Source: Rhabditoides inermis (lineage: Eukaryota; Nematoda; Chromadorea; Rhabditida; Rhabditidae). From it: a stretch of 64,000 bases of DNA. Positions 1-11,388 of the stretch are shown piece after piece (the stretch's first letter is position 1; every line of letters starts with the position of its first letter). The notes under the pieces are model-generated. The model was not told the DNA's origin, ran no database searches, and saw nothing but the letters and a program-made list of their open reading frames with translations. Position numbers and translations under genes: made by a program. The stretch covers positions 580,001 to 644,000 of the forward strand of contig CAWZYM010000010.1 of NCBI GenBank assembly GCA_963966185.1, written 5' to 3'.

Positions 1-53
1 AGAGAGAGGGAGGGAGGAAGGGAGGGAGGGAGGGAGGGAGGGAGAGAGGAGAA

Positions 54-108
<55 letters not shown>

Positions 109-115
109 GAGGGAG
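1..115. repeat. (GA)n purine tract, intron of the DDAH-like gene
   Basis: Nearly uninterrupted GA/GGGA repeat running into the AG that precedes the exon at 116. I read it as the 3' part of an intron. It has no polypyrimidine tract before the splice acceptor, a pattern seen at several other introns here. Confidence 0.8.
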
Positions 116-234
116 TCATTCAGCTGCTGCGCTCTCTTGGCTACGAGATGGTTCCGGTTGATATGAGCGAGTTTATCAAGGCTGGCGGTTCGGCCAAGTG
201 CTGCACTCTCAGACTGGATGACTACACCAACTAT

Positions 235-237
<3 letters not shown>
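116..237 (+). CDS. DDAH-like hydrolase, last exon only
   Basis: This exon encodes about 40 residues ending in TAG at 235-237. The core reads VPVDMSEFIKAGGSAKCC, followed by TLRLDD. A GG-x-x-(K/T)-C motif with the nucleophilic cysteine near the C-terminus is the signature of dimethylarginine dimethylaminohydrolase and related amidinohydrolases, in which a conserved SEF-x-K segment precedes the GG...C motif. DDAH hydrolyses methylated arginines to citrulline and methylamines in the cytosol. The exon starts after an AG at 114-115 that closes a GA-repeat intron. The rest of the gene lies left of the window. The family call rests on this short motif alone; another amidinotransferase-fold enzyme is possible. 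Confidence 0.6.
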
Positions 238-285
<48 letters not shown>

Positions 286-1328
286 TACTCGGATATATGA
301 GTGATACACAATGATAAAGCGTTTCTTATACATCGTTTCGATTGGTGTACTACATGATACGATATGATAACTATATCAAACGCTTTTCGGGTTCCTCTCA
401 CTCTACGGTGATCCCAACCTGAGTCTATGTAGTAACGAAAATGACTGCTTGCCAAGTTGACTTGTGAAAGGTACACTAGCGACTTAGTTGCAGAATTAAG
501 TCGCCGCTGTGCGTTTAAAAGTGAGGTCATACTCGATTTTGTATCAAAAAACCGCTTTTTGATACAAAAAAAGATCTTTCTGAGGATCTTTCTGAGAGTG
601 AGAGAGTGTTTTGAGATCTTTCTGATGACTATCTTTTGTCAGCAAAAGTTGAGTTAGAAGATCGTGACATTGAGAACAAAACAACACGTGGGACAGCGTG
701 CAGTGTTATAGCTGTTTTACTCACACAGATCCTTACTCACACAGATGCGTGGAAAATACGAAATGTAGTGGGTAGGCGCGTTAAAGTGACGATTTTATTG
801 ATCCGCAATCGGAATTTTTTTCGAATTTTGAATTGGCGCGTTTTACAAATTCTATAACTATTGAATAATTCTATAACTCGATATGGGTATCACATAGAGA
901 TGTGTTTATCGGCTTCTACGACTTAAGGTTATGCTAGAAACTGATTTTCATCTCATTTTTTTTTAATTTCCGTCATTCAAGCCGTTTTAGACACTCATTT
1001 GTGATGTAACCTCACTTTTTATCGACAAAGCATTCAAAATCAACTATTTTTTGAGCAAAAAATAGTTTAAAATCATGAAAAAAGTTCTAGTTTTCAGGCT
1101 TATTAGATGTTATTTGATGTTTCCACTAACTTTGATTGACTATAAAATCATTTTTCAAGTGAAATTGTCACTTTAAAGGTGTGTTCAGTCGCTTCGAAAC
1201 TACCCCTTCAAAACGCGTGTCGGAGTCAGTATCGAAGGGAGTTTCGAAGAAACTGAACGCTACTCAACGCGTCTTATCTCACGACATCATATCCTGTGCA
1301 AAAGATGGCTCGTGCTCGCAAAACAGAG
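238..1328. other. Intergenic region, no gene seen
   Basis: A (GA)n run at 238-280 follows the DDAH stop. The rest is AT-rich with no convincing exon. It contains a foldback element at about 505-660 related to the intronic element at 17461-17562, and a short perfect hairpin near 1041-1067 (AACTATTTTTTG / CAAAAAATAGTT). Confidence 0.6.
505..660. repeat. Foldback/MITE-like element, diverged copy
   Basis: Holds the hairpin TATCAAAAAAC/GCTTTTTGATA, then repeated AGATCTTTCTGAG units, and ends near GTCAGCAAAAGTTGAG. The same order of motifs occurs at 17461-17562 and, weaker, at 17158-17270 inside introns of the phosphoesterase gene. A short non-autonomous inverted-repeat family is the simplest reading. 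Confidence 0.45.
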
Positions 1329-2386
1329 ATGCCTCGACGCCTACAGCGTGTGAGACCCCGCCCCTCTTTGTCCCGCCCCCTTTTTGCCATACCACCACAC
1401 GGGTACATCCATGAGCAAGACATTTTATTGAGATGATGCTATTCACATAAACTAAATGATCTCATGATGGCTGAACGACTTGTGGTGAGATGTTATGGGG
1501 CGGCAGTCAACGATCTCGGCTGGAGCAGATTACTGAAATGATCGAACATTGGTCCCGCCCTCTCTAGCTCCGCCTCTTCTAAACCGCACCTTGGCGAGAA
1601 TGGGGTCGTCGTTTCCCTCCGCTCGGAGCAGGTAGAAACAGTAGGCTCCGAAAATACAGTTGACGAGCTTGATGACAATTAATACGTAGATGACCCAGCC
1701 TAGAAGGGAGGATTAGAGAGAGGAAAAGAGGGGAAAGAGGAGAGAGAGGAGAGGAAGAGAAAGATGGGGGAGAGGGAGGGAGGGAGAGAGAGGGAGAGGG
1801 AGGGAGGAAAGAGAGTTGTCGCATGACGACGCAAACTCCTGGGGTACTACATATTCACAGTGGTCACAGATATAGGGATGGACGAAGGTGGAGATTAGCT
1901 GGACGACGACCTGCAAACACAAAAGGTGAAACTAAAGTAGCCCCGCCCCCGCTAGCCCCGCCCCCGCACTCACATAGACAATCAGGAAAATCATGCAGAT
2001 GAGACAGAGAAGGCGATTCTTGGTGAAAATTGTAATGGCGGCAAGGATGCAGAAAAGAATGACCAGGAAGACGTAGGCCCATGGAGTCTGAACATATCTT
2101 TCTCTCTCTTCTCTTCCTCTCTCTCTCCCTCCATCTCTCTCTCTCTCTCTCTCTCGCTCTCTCTGAGTCTCTCCCCCTCTCTCTCACCGCGATATACGAG
2201 AGGCAGTCGAAGACGATCATGATGATGAGGAATATGATGCATCCTATGAAAGGGCTCACACACAACTTGGCCATGGCGCTGCTGGGATGTCGAGTGACGA
2301 TGGGGAATGACGAGCGACAGGCTGCACGGCGGCCGCCGTATGCCAATTCGAGTTTTGTTTACCCCAAAAAAACAACAACAACAACA
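1329..2386 (-). repeat. Left arm of a large inverted repeat
   Basis: The reverse complement of this arm matches 2694-3711 across coding exons, introns, the 3' untranslated region and the last few codons of the neighbouring ankyrin/SAM gene (complement of the segment near 1329-1352). The spacer is about 307 bp. Differences are concentrated in GA-repeat lengths plus a few substitutions. Confidence 0.8.
1530..2274 (-). CDS. Four-TM membrane protein, copy 1
   Basis: Exons on the minus strand are 2274-2188, 2087-1974, 1910-1859 and 1699-1590; TAA at 1532-1530 directly follows a possible 57-nt intron. The protein starts MAKLCVSPFIGCIIFLIIMI and has about four hydrophobic segments, one per exon or nearly so, ending near a GNDGPILAK tail. 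It resembles small nematode tetraspan proteins of unknown role; I do not recognise a named family. All exon junctions keep phase (87, 114, 52+110 nt). It differs from copy 2 mainly in exon 3 (PYICDH versus PYWCSH). The two copies are divergently transcribed from the centre of the inverted repeat and may share a promoter. Confidence 0.7.
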
Positions 2387-2693
2387 ACCTCAACAACAAC
2401 AAAGACACCTTTAGAAACACGTGTGGGAGTGGCTGCGGTAGGATTACGGTAGAGATGTGCCCACGGTGAGCGAAGAATATCGAGCGAAGAGTACGCCGTC
2501 TTGAATAATGCGAGGCGCGGACGACGCAACGCTCACTCCTCTCACGCCTCCGCTGATTTGAACTGTGTAGAATTTGTTCTAGGCGATCCACTCCTCTGTA
2601 TCGCTTCAGCTTCTTCAAGATTAGGCTCCTGACCGATAGGCTACGTGCCGTGTGAACGTCGTAGGACATGTTGCGTGTGTTGCTGTTATTGGT
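2387..2693. promoter_or_regulatory. Spacer between the inverted copies, putative shared promoter
   Basis: This is the unique sequence between the two repeat arms. Both membrane-protein genes start outward from it, with start codons at 2274 (minus) and 2801 (plus). The arms on each side carry AAC/GTT trinucleotide runs. No clear TATA box was seen. Confidence 0.35.
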
Positions 2694-3711
2694 GTTGTTG
2701 TTGTTTTTCGGGGTAAACAAAACTCGAATTTGCATACGGTGGCCGCCGTGCAGCCTGTCGCTCGTCATTCCCCATCGTCACTCGACATCCCAGCAGCGCC
2801 ATGGCCAAGTTGTGTGTGAGCCCTTTCATAGGATGCATCATATTCCTCATCATCATGATCGTCTTCGACTGCCTCTCGTATATCGCGGTGAGAGAGAGGA
2901 GAGAGAGAGAGAGAGAGAGGAAGAGAAGAGAAGAGAAGAGAAAGAAAGATATGTTCAGACTCCATGGGCTTACGTCTTCCTGGTCATTCTTTTCTGCATC
3001 CTTGCCGCCATTACAATCTACACCAAGAATCGCCTTCTCTGTCTCATCTGCATGATTTTCCTGATTGTCTATGTGAGTGCGGGGGCGGGGCTAGCGGGGG
3101 CGGGGCTACTTTAGTTTCACCTTTTGTGTTTGCAGGTCATCGTCCAGCTAATCTCCACCTTCGTCCATCCCTATTGGTGTAGCCACTGTGAGTAGTACCT
3201 CATTAGTTTGCGTCGTCATGCGACAAATCTCTCTCCCTCCCTCTCCCCCTCTCTCTCTCCCTCTCCCCCATCTCTCTCTCTCTCTCCCTCTCCTCCCTCT
3301 CCTCTTTCCCCTCTTTTCCTCTCTCTCATCCTCCCTTCTAGGCTGGCTCATCTACGTATTCATTGTCATCAAGCTCGTCAACTGTATTTTCGGAGCCTAC
3401 TGTTTCTACCTGCTCCGAGCGGAGGGAAACGACGGCCCCATTCTCGCCAAGGTGCGGTTTAGAAGGGGCGGAGCTAGAGAGGGCGGGACCAATGTTCGAT
3501 CATTTCAGTAACCTGCTCCAGCCGAGATCGTTGACTGCCGCCCCATAACATCTCACCACAAATCGTTCAGCCATCATGAGATAATCTAGTTTATGTGAAT
3601 AGCATTATCACAATAAAATGTCTTGCTTATGGATGTACCCGTGGTGGTGGTATGGCAAAAAGGGGGCGGGACGAAGAGGGGCGGGGTCTCACACGCTGTA
3701 GGCGTTGAGAC
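2694..3711 (+). repeat. Right arm of the large inverted repeat
   Basis: Mate of 1329-2386. The homology runs past the polyadenylation signal near 3610 and into the last codons (NAYSV-stop) of the minus-strand ankyrin/SAM gene. The left arm therefore carries a stranded scrap of that gene's end. Confidence 0.8.
2801..3511 (+). CDS. Four-TM membrane protein, copy 2
   Basis: Exons are 2801-2887, 2959-3072, 3136-3187 and 3342-3451, with the stop TAA at 3509-3511. Exon 1 is identical in protein sequence to copy 1. Hydrophobic segments are FIGCIIFLIIMIVFDCL, YVFLVILFCILAAITIY, LLCLICMIFLIVYVIVQLI and WLIYVFIVIKLVNCIFGAY. The last intron (3452-3508, GT...AG) is 57 nt and open in frame, so splicing and retention both end at the same TAA. 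Retention adds 19 residues rich in Arg and Gly. An AATAAA at about 3611-3616 can serve polyadenylation. The function is unknown. Confidence 0.72.
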
Positions 3712-4963
3712 AGCTCTTCTGTATGGCGAGCACCAGTTTGCGCTCTTTGTCGGAGTCGATGCGCAATTTTACCAGGTCCTAAAGAATCATGATCTCTCTC
3801 TCTCTCGCTCTCTCCTTATTTCTCTCTCACTCTCTCTTTCTCCCTCTCTCTCCCTCTCTCTTCCTCTCTCTCCCTCTCCTCTCCTCTCTCTCTCTCTCTC
3901 ACCTCATCGTCCAGCTGGAAGAACACCTCCTCATCGATCTCCTCCTGCTCCAGGATCCTCAGGCAGCTGAGCAGGCCGTTCGCCACCAACTCCCGCCCGA
4001 CTTTCTGCAAACTTTCCTCTTTCCCACATTCAGTTTTCCGAATGTCGATCACCGTTACTTTTTCCAGCTTTTCACACTATCACATTGATCCGCGAAAAAC
4101 GATCGTATGAAAAGGTACAGGTAGACCCCCGAATCAAGAAATTACTCTGCGGAAAAGTCGAAAAATTCGATCATTCGATTTCACATGTGATTTGATTTCA
4201 TTCATTTCGTCTTCACTCACCGACTCTCTGAACGGCAGGCGCTGACGTTGCTTGTGGTACGAGGCGGCGAGTCGGGGCGGCGCCATGGTGGGCGGGGCTA
4301 GGGAGGGCGGGGCGTAGGAGTGCGAGGGCGGCACGAGCTGCGGCGTGGACGAGGACTTTGCGATGTGGTGGTCGGCGAAGGTGAAGTGGTGGCTGAGTGA
4401 GCGCCGGCCGGGCGACTCCACTTCTTGCACAGACTCGCGCGACTTCTTCAACATCCCTGCAACGGCAATCAATCAATCAATGAGGAATAGTATAAAAGGA
4501 AAGGAAAAGAACACAATACGTAACCAAGACATAACTTTATCACATTGTTACATTGTATTATTGTAGGTAATGCTTTCCCTGATGATGCCATAAAGGCGAA
4601 ACGTCGGAATAAACTGTTTCTTTCGCGGTACATCGGCTGAACATCACCATCTCATCATAAGACATAACTACATAGTGAGAGAAACAGTTAATGGTAGAAA
4701 GAGGGGTTTACCCTGTTTCGGCCCGTTACCCTGCAGACAGGATTCTATACACAAGTAACAAATCATTACAGTAGCTGAGCTACCATCTTAGTTAAGCACC
4801 GTGGTGGGCCCTAGGCTAATGCTCATCAGTACAGGTTCCACGGTGCGACACAGTAATAAACACAGTAACTGACTAAGCTGAAAAATTGTTAGATTATCAG
4901 GCAGAGTAAAAGCAATTCTAGTTAACATTCTAACAAGAGACATTCACAATAATAGACAGAAAT

Positions 4964-4994
<31 letters not shown>

Positions 4995-5774
4995 GATTGA
5001 TCCAGAATGAAGGCGATCTCAGCTAATCTCTGTACTGTAGCGTTTGTTCAAGGTTTCAGCGTGAACATTGAAGTTATACATGAACGATAATGGATTAGAA
5101 AGCTTGAATTGTCAAGTTTCCGGAAATCGCAACTCACTCGGGGTGGTTCGCATTTGACTGGGTGAAGTGTCCATCATCGAGATTGGCCGGCCCCTCCTGT
5201 CCCCGCTCCGGTTATAGGAGAACGAGCGACGAGACGCCAGCGCGCGCTGACCGCGGTAGCCCTGAAATCGATAAATAATCTATTACAATAATGTTTGTAC
5301 GTTATGTATTGTATTTTCAATCCTGGCGCTTGAATTGCTGCGTCAGCTCAACACGCATTCGCATGGTTTTGCGTACAAGCCTCGATAGCTCAGTTGGGAG
5401 AGCGTACGACTGAAGATCGTAAGGTCACCGGATCGATCCCGGTTCGGGGCAAAAGTTTTGCCTTCGTTGTTTTTAAACTACTATATGTTTACAGTAGGTA
5501 AATCTCAAATAAAATCGTTCTTAATTGTTTAGGTGTAGTTTTAAATATTTTTAACACTGACATATTGCGAGTTGTGCGCGAGTGCCTTGTCATAGTCCTC
5601 TTTCGGAGGCGGCTCGTCCTTCTTGCCATCCTCGGAACAGAAACGATCGTAGAACGACACTGCCATGAACGAACGGGTGTCCTGGAGAAAGACATAATAT
5701 TGAAAAGGCTTGTAAGTAACATTCGCAACCTCCTTTAGGTGCTTCACTACGACATGTGGAGAGAGATGGGAGGT

Positions 5775-5822
<48 letters not shown>

Positions 5823-6992
5823 AGAGAGATACCCACATCGAGGAGCTGTCTTGCGGCATCGACTGGCGAGTCGAGTGTCTCGATTCTCGGGGCGGACAAT
5901 GCGCGCGTACCCCGCAGCAGCTGCTCACACAGCACCAGTTTCTGGAACCAGATCACCAATAGGAACCAGATGACAAAAGCGTCAGCTTAGGAACCAGTTC
6001 ACGACCATCCAGTGCTAGGTCAGGCCATTGTCATGTGTGACTCTCGGTTGTAGAGGCATTGTCTAGGGACCCAGTGTGTAACAGCAGCGAGGGCGGGGTC
6101 AATCCGCCTCTCGCGCACGCGAGAGAGAGCAGAAGCTTAGGATGTAAGAACTATCTGGTTGCAGATAAAGGATATTCTCAAATTCATGCGTTCTATCAGA
6201 TACCATTAAGAAAGGTGAACTCCTGGATGGCAAGCCTAATACCATCACAAAGTCACTCCACACACTCTCCCGCCAGCGTAAGGCTGGACGTAAAGTTTGC
6301 TATAGCCTGCGCCAGAGCGATAGTTTTCGATTTCCCTCGATTGCAGTTCGAAATACGGAGCCATAACCGTTTGTCTCTCTTGTTTTGCGCGCTATTGCCG
6401 AGCGCTGACTCTCCGTCTTCCTCTGATCTACCCCACTAAGCGCAACTTATTGCGAGCATAGAACTATACACACACTCAAAATGCACCAGTTCCGGAAACA
6501 GTTCCGGAACCAGTTCCGGAACCAGTCGTGCACCTTGTGGTTGCGTCCCTCGGCGAGCATGGTCTTGACGCGGTTGACGAGGTGGCTGCGCGGCGAGGGC
6601 GCGGCGGTCTCCACGCCGCGTTCCGCCGAGATGCCCAGTTGGGTGGACACGCGCGACAGCCACTCCTGCAACGCATAGCGTTCCGTGGTTTTGTAGTAGA
6701 GATTGATTCTGAATCTGTGTGGTAGTTGGTAATGTAGACGACCACAGTGTCAGACAGAGTGGTACGGACAGTCAGGAAGCGTCTTGATTTATGACATAGA
6801 CAAAAATGTTGCCCAATGGGCTTTTTTGGGCGAAAAATGGGCTTTCTGAGGGCTGCTCACCCACCTTCTGCTTGCCGGTGTTGAGAAGCTTGGAGAGGGT
6901 CTTGGTGGAGGAGGAGAGGCTGAACTTGAGGTCGGCCGGGCGACACGGGTGCAGGATGGCGCGAGTCGACGCGTCGCCCTCGTCTGGAGAGG

Positions 6993-7034
<42 letters not shown>

Positions 7035-7456
7035 AGAGGGGGAGAGAGAGAGAGAGAGAGGAAGGGAAAGAGGGAGAGAGAGAGGGGGGAGAGAGAGAGA
7101 GAGGGGGGGGGAGAGAGGGTGAGAGAGTGAGAGAGAGAGAGGGGGGGAGAGAGAGAGAGAGGGGGGGAGAGAGGGTGAGAGAGAGAGGGGGGGAGTGAGA
7201 GAGGGGGGGGGAGAGAGAGAGAGAGAGGGAGAGGGGGGGAGAGAGGGGGGGAGAGAGAGAGAGAGAAAGGAAGAAAAGGAGAGGGGGAGAGAGGGAGAGA
7301 GGGAGAGAGGGAGAGAGAGAGAGAGGGAGAGAGAGAGAGAGAGAAAGGAAGATGGAGAGGGGGAGAGGGGGAGAGAGCGAGAGAGAGAGAAAGAGTGAGA
7401 GAGAGAGGGAGGGAAAGAGAGGAAGGGAGAGAGAGAGAGGGAGAGAGAGAGGGGGA

Positions 7457-7499
<43 letters not shown>

Positions 7500-8110
7500 G
7501 AGAGAGAGAGCGTACCGCTGATGAGTGCAAAGTAGCAGTCGTAGGCGGTGGAGTGGTGGCTGGAGCAGAGCGTGGATGTAGCACCAGCGACAAGCAGCTG
7601 CGCGCACATGTCGTTTTCTCTGGCAAGGATGATCTCTTTCTCCCTCTCTCTCTCTCCCTCTCTCTCCCTCTCTCTCTCTCCTCTCTCTCCATCTCTCTCT
7701 CCCTCTTCCTCTCCCTCTCTCTCTCCTCTCTCTCCCTCTCTCTCCCTCTCTCTCCCTTTCTCTCTCCCTCTATCTCTCCCTCTCTCTCTTCCTCTCTCTC
7801 TCTCTTCCTCTCTCTCTCTTCCTCTCTCTATCTCTCTCTCTCTCCATCTCTCTCCTTCTCTCTCTCTCTCACCGCAAAAGTGCCGCTAGCATCAGCGCCG
7901 TGCTGTTGTACTTGCTGTCCGCCACGTTCACCGCACAGCGCAGATCGATCAGGCGACGTACCTAAAGGTTTTAGAATATTCACTATTCAGTGAAGCTCCT
8001 GTCCATATGTGTGGGAGAGAGAGAGGAGCGAGTGGGAGAGGGAGGGAGAGGGGGGAAAGGGAAGGAGGGGGAGAGAGAGAGGGGGGAGGAGAGAAAGGAG
8101 ATAAAGGAGA

Positions 8111-8166
<56 letters not shown>

Positions 8167-9522
8167 TGGGGACTCACTGCGTCTGTGTTTCCCTCGGCTA
8201 CCGCGAACATCAGTGGCGTTGTTCCGTCAGCAAACGAAGCGCCGTCCTAGAAAAGCCAGAGTGTGTTTATCGAAAAACAGAAAAAGCGCATCAAAACATC
8301 AAAACATCTTCCAAACACGGTGCTCGGATGTTTTCGCCGGTTTTTCGAAAAGACTGAACCGGTTAGTCCCTTCGCAACTCCCTTCGCAACTAACTTCGAA
8401 ACACGTCAAAGGAACAGTTCAATGATGAGACGCTTTGAGGCAGCAGCAAAGAGTGAGTAGCAGACGTATTGAAGACATGGCATACGACACACATTGAGCG
8501 CCTCGGCGAGTCGCGCGTACGAGTGGCGGCGGATCAGCATGCGCACGTCCTGTCGAGTGTCTGAAAAAGACACTCACGATCACGAAAAACCGTCCGAGAA
8601 CCCGAACCCAGACACTATTCATTGTTGCGCTCTGCTCACATTAGTGGTGCCGCATAGCGGCCAGTCCTTCCCTTCCGAAACTCCCTCACTCAAATAGTGT
8701 CGTGTTATTCGAAAGAGACTGACCACCATGTTTTGACGGCAACTGATTTTAAAAACAATCTGATAGTGAAGACACATGTGCTGCTTTGAGGACACAGGAT
8801 GAGTGAACAACCCCCCCCCCCACCATGTCTATGCCGGCTGGTGTCGGAGAGGATGCTGAGCACATCGTTGCGCTGGAACATTTGCGCCAGCTCGTACGCC
8901 GTCTTCTTCTGCAACGTGACGTCATCAATCGATAATATGGATGTCTGGACCCTACTGTAACCTGCGTACTTCTAATTCAACTGCGATTATTCAATTGCCG
9001 TCTTCCTATGCAAGGTGACATCGTCATTCGATGGCCCGAATATTCGAGCCCCTATATCTACTACCACCGTGGTTACGTGCTGCATCTCGGAATACGGTGC
9101 TCGAACTATCTCTCCGTCTTTGATATACCTCACAGAACGCGACTCGTTGCGAGAACCAACAATGTTTAGCTGCCGAAAAATGAGCCAGGTGGACAAAAGG
9201 ACAGCCCCACGAATACTGGGCGATTCGGAAACTACACCACTATAAAGTTCCCGCCAATTCTCCAGTTGAAATTACCCCGCACCAATCGTGCGCAAAAGCG
9301 ATTGTGCACCAGCGAGTGTGCACATTGTGCTCCTGGAGAGTTGGAGAGGACTTTCGTGACTGATGCGTACGAACCTTGAGTGTCCTCTTGTTGGGGTCGG
9401 CGCCGAGGTCGAGTAGGGAGGAGAAGACGGTGGCCGAGGAGCACATCAGAGCACAGGACAGGGCGCTCAGGCCGAACAGGTGCTCGTTGCACTCGTCCAC
9501 CGGCGCGTTCCTGGAGAGGACT

Positions 9523-9559
<37 letters not shown>

Positions 9560-11388
9560 TTTTATTTTTTGAATGGCAAATGGCAGTTATGTTTGAACCG
9601 AGATGAGTGTGAGATTCTCTCTCACTCTCTCTCTATCTCTATCTCTCTTTACCTGTGCGTGAGATATCCGCAAATCTGCGGGTTCGATCGAAACGCAGCG
9701 GCGATGAGGGGCGTGGGGCAGAGACCGATGTCCACCTGCAATCACAGGTGTTTATTACCGAGCTAGACCTTATTAGGCAAATGTTCTTCTTGAAGAAAGT
9801 GATGTGATGATGGTTCATTGAAAAAGGTCGACTGTGGGGAACATGAAAAGTGACGTTGACTTTCTCTATAGCACGGTTTAGGCATTCGAAGGCAGGTGTG
9901 AGGGAAGTCGTTTGTAGAGACTGACCGCTACTTTCGCTACTACACTACTAGAGTGTATAAGCAGCCGACCTTGGGCGATATGTCGACTCGCAGTCCGATG
10001 AGCTTCTTGACGACGGAGAGATGGCCGCCGGCCGCCGCCAGCGTGAGGGCCGTCGCGCCCATGGAACTGAATGGACATCAACAATGTACAGCTGGTACAA
10101 CAATGTACAATGTACAACGCTGTGACCTGTGAACCTCTTTCCATTCGAGGCAAAACCTCGTTCTCATGAATGATTTCGTTTTTGTACGTTCTCGAGTCTG
10201 CAAATTCGAGTATACATTTGATTTGATTTGTGAACTGCGACTAGGACTGCAGGCAGCAACTGTGAACTCGCTCTTCGCGGCCGACCTATTTCAGTAGTAA
10301 TCTATCCGTATGACGCCATACGAGAAGGCTCACTTTAGGTACTAATCTTCAATGTTAAAAATGCGCAAGTTCACGTCAAGGAAGTTGTTTAAAGATCGCG
10401 TGGGCAAATAGGGAACCCTGGGCTGATCCGTGCAAATGAAGGGGCCGTAATAAATACTCCACTCACGTGACTTTGTGTATGTTGGCGCCTCGCTGGAGGA
10501 GGGTGTCGATGACAGACAGGCGGCCCTCACGGCACGCGTGGTGGAAGGCGGTCATGCCAACCTGGAGGGGGGAGGGGGAGAGAGAGGGGGGAGAGAGAGG
10601 GGGGAGAGAGAGGAGAGGGGGGGAGAAGGGGAAGAGCAGGAGAGGGAAGAGAGGAGAAAGTGGGAGAGAGATAGAGGGGAATAGGAAGAGAGAGGGGGAG
10701 GGGGAAGAGAAGGGAAAGAGAAGGAGAGGGGAGGGAGAGAGAGAGAGGGGGGGGGGGGGAGATGGAGAGAAACGTACCTGGTTCTTCTTCTCGATATCAG
10801 CTCCATTGTCGAGTAGCACACAGACAAGATGGTCATGTCCTGAAATTAGAGCTCTCACTTTTTTTTCGCATGCCTTCAAAAAGCGATCAAACAGTGTGTC
10901 TCTGAAAAACATTTCGAGACGACTGTCGACGCTATCAAAATAGTGCTCAGTCTGTTCAAAGCTTCATCGAAGAGGAGAACATATATAGAATTTCTCGAAA
11001 ATTTTAGCTGGCCGCACCTTGAAAAGCGGCAATCTGCAGTGGTGTCACGGCGTCGTCGTCGAAAGAGTCGACCGGCACGCCGTTGCGCAGAAACTCCAGC
11101 ACCTTCAAACAGTCTTTCGTGTATCACGTGTGTTTTTCATGACCGCAACTACATGACCAGCGCTACTAAACGGCATCGTGACAAAGGTTTCTGTAGATTG
11201 GAAAGATCCCGCTGGCTGTTGGTACTAGTTCTAGCTTGCCTCACAGACCATTTTAATTTGATCATTTTCGAGTTTCCGAAGTGGTGGCGGCGTACCTTTT
11301 GCACGTCTCCTCGCGCCGTGGCGGCGAGGAGCTCCATCTTGGGAATGTCGACTTCATCGAAGCCCTCGGCCACGGAGGCGGCGGACAT
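3689..11388 (-). CDS. Ankyrin-repeat and SAM-domain protein (ANKS6/MLT-2-like)
   Basis: Twenty exons read on the minus strand join in phase to 697 codons. Approximate exons: 11388-11296, 11102-11018, 10839-10778, 10561-10467, 10066-9970, 9735-9653, 9510-9375, 8908-8824, 8560-8493, 8246-8178, 7961-7873, 7619-7516, 6983-6865, 6665-6534, 5941-5837, 5681-5562, 5261-5138, 4456-4221, 4004-3903, 3778-3689. Residues about 15-370 hold ankyrin repeats (for example DDDAVTPLQIAAFQGHDHLV, GMTAFHHACREGRLSVIDTL, GATALTLAAAGGHLSVVKKL). A Ser/Pro-rich linker follows, and the last 64 residues form a SAM domain (EQEEIDEEVFFQLDDEDLVK). N-terminal ankyrins with a C-terminal SAM match ANKS proteins. In C. elegans the ANKS6 relative MLT-2 works with NEKL kinases in moulting; orthology is inferred. 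Several introns are long purine tracts. Confidence 0.82.
4457..5137. other. Large intron with simple repeats
   Basis: Intron between exons 17 and 18 of the ankyrin/SAM gene. It holds (AATC)n near 4968-4995 and 4470-4480, plus a CTGATGATG...GCGAAACGTCGG motif near 4578-4608. No coding exon or RNA gene is supported inside it. Confidence 0.5.
5379..5451 (+). tRNA. tRNA-Phe (GAA)
   Basis: This 73-nt cloverleaf has acceptor stem GCCTCGA / TCGGGGC (one T-G pair), D-arm GCTC...GAGC, and anticodon arm TACGA-CTGAAGA-TCGTA with anticodon GAA. The T-arm is ACCGG-ATCGATC-CCGGT and the discriminator base is A. The A and B boxes are intact. A T-rich stretch a little downstream can end Pol III transcription. 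It lies antisense inside an intron (5262-5561) of the ankyrin/SAM gene. The first T-loop base is A instead of the usual T. Confidence 0.93.
6301..6473 (+). repeat. Dispersed 170-bp repeat, copy 1
   Basis: Begins TATAGCCTGCGCCAGAGCGA and ends AGAACTATAC. Near-identical copies lie at 48634-48804 and 49511-49682, and a diverged relative at about 9040-9160. The ends read TATAG...CTATA, a very short inverted repeat. The internal CAGTTCGAAATAC slightly resembles a Pol III B box. This copy is intronic and antisense to the ankyrin/SAM gene. Confidence 0.7.
6984..7515. repeat. Long (GA)n purine-tract intron
   Basis: This intron of the ankyrin/SAM gene is almost entirely GA/GGGA on the plus strand, so CT-rich on the transcribed sense strand. 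Long open frames of Ser/Leu/Pro or Arg/Glu here come from the repeat and are not genes. Confidence 0.85.

Noticed and set aside
4578..4612. Hammerhead-ribozyme-like core (CTGATGA ... GCGAAAC)
   Set aside because: Stem II needs an unpaired base and I found no matching stem I and III strands or cleavage triplet in place; kept only as an intron motif.
6984..7870. Long open frames rich in Ser/Leu/Pro or Arg/Glu
   Set aside because: They are translations of GA/CT microsatellites inside introns and have no other content.
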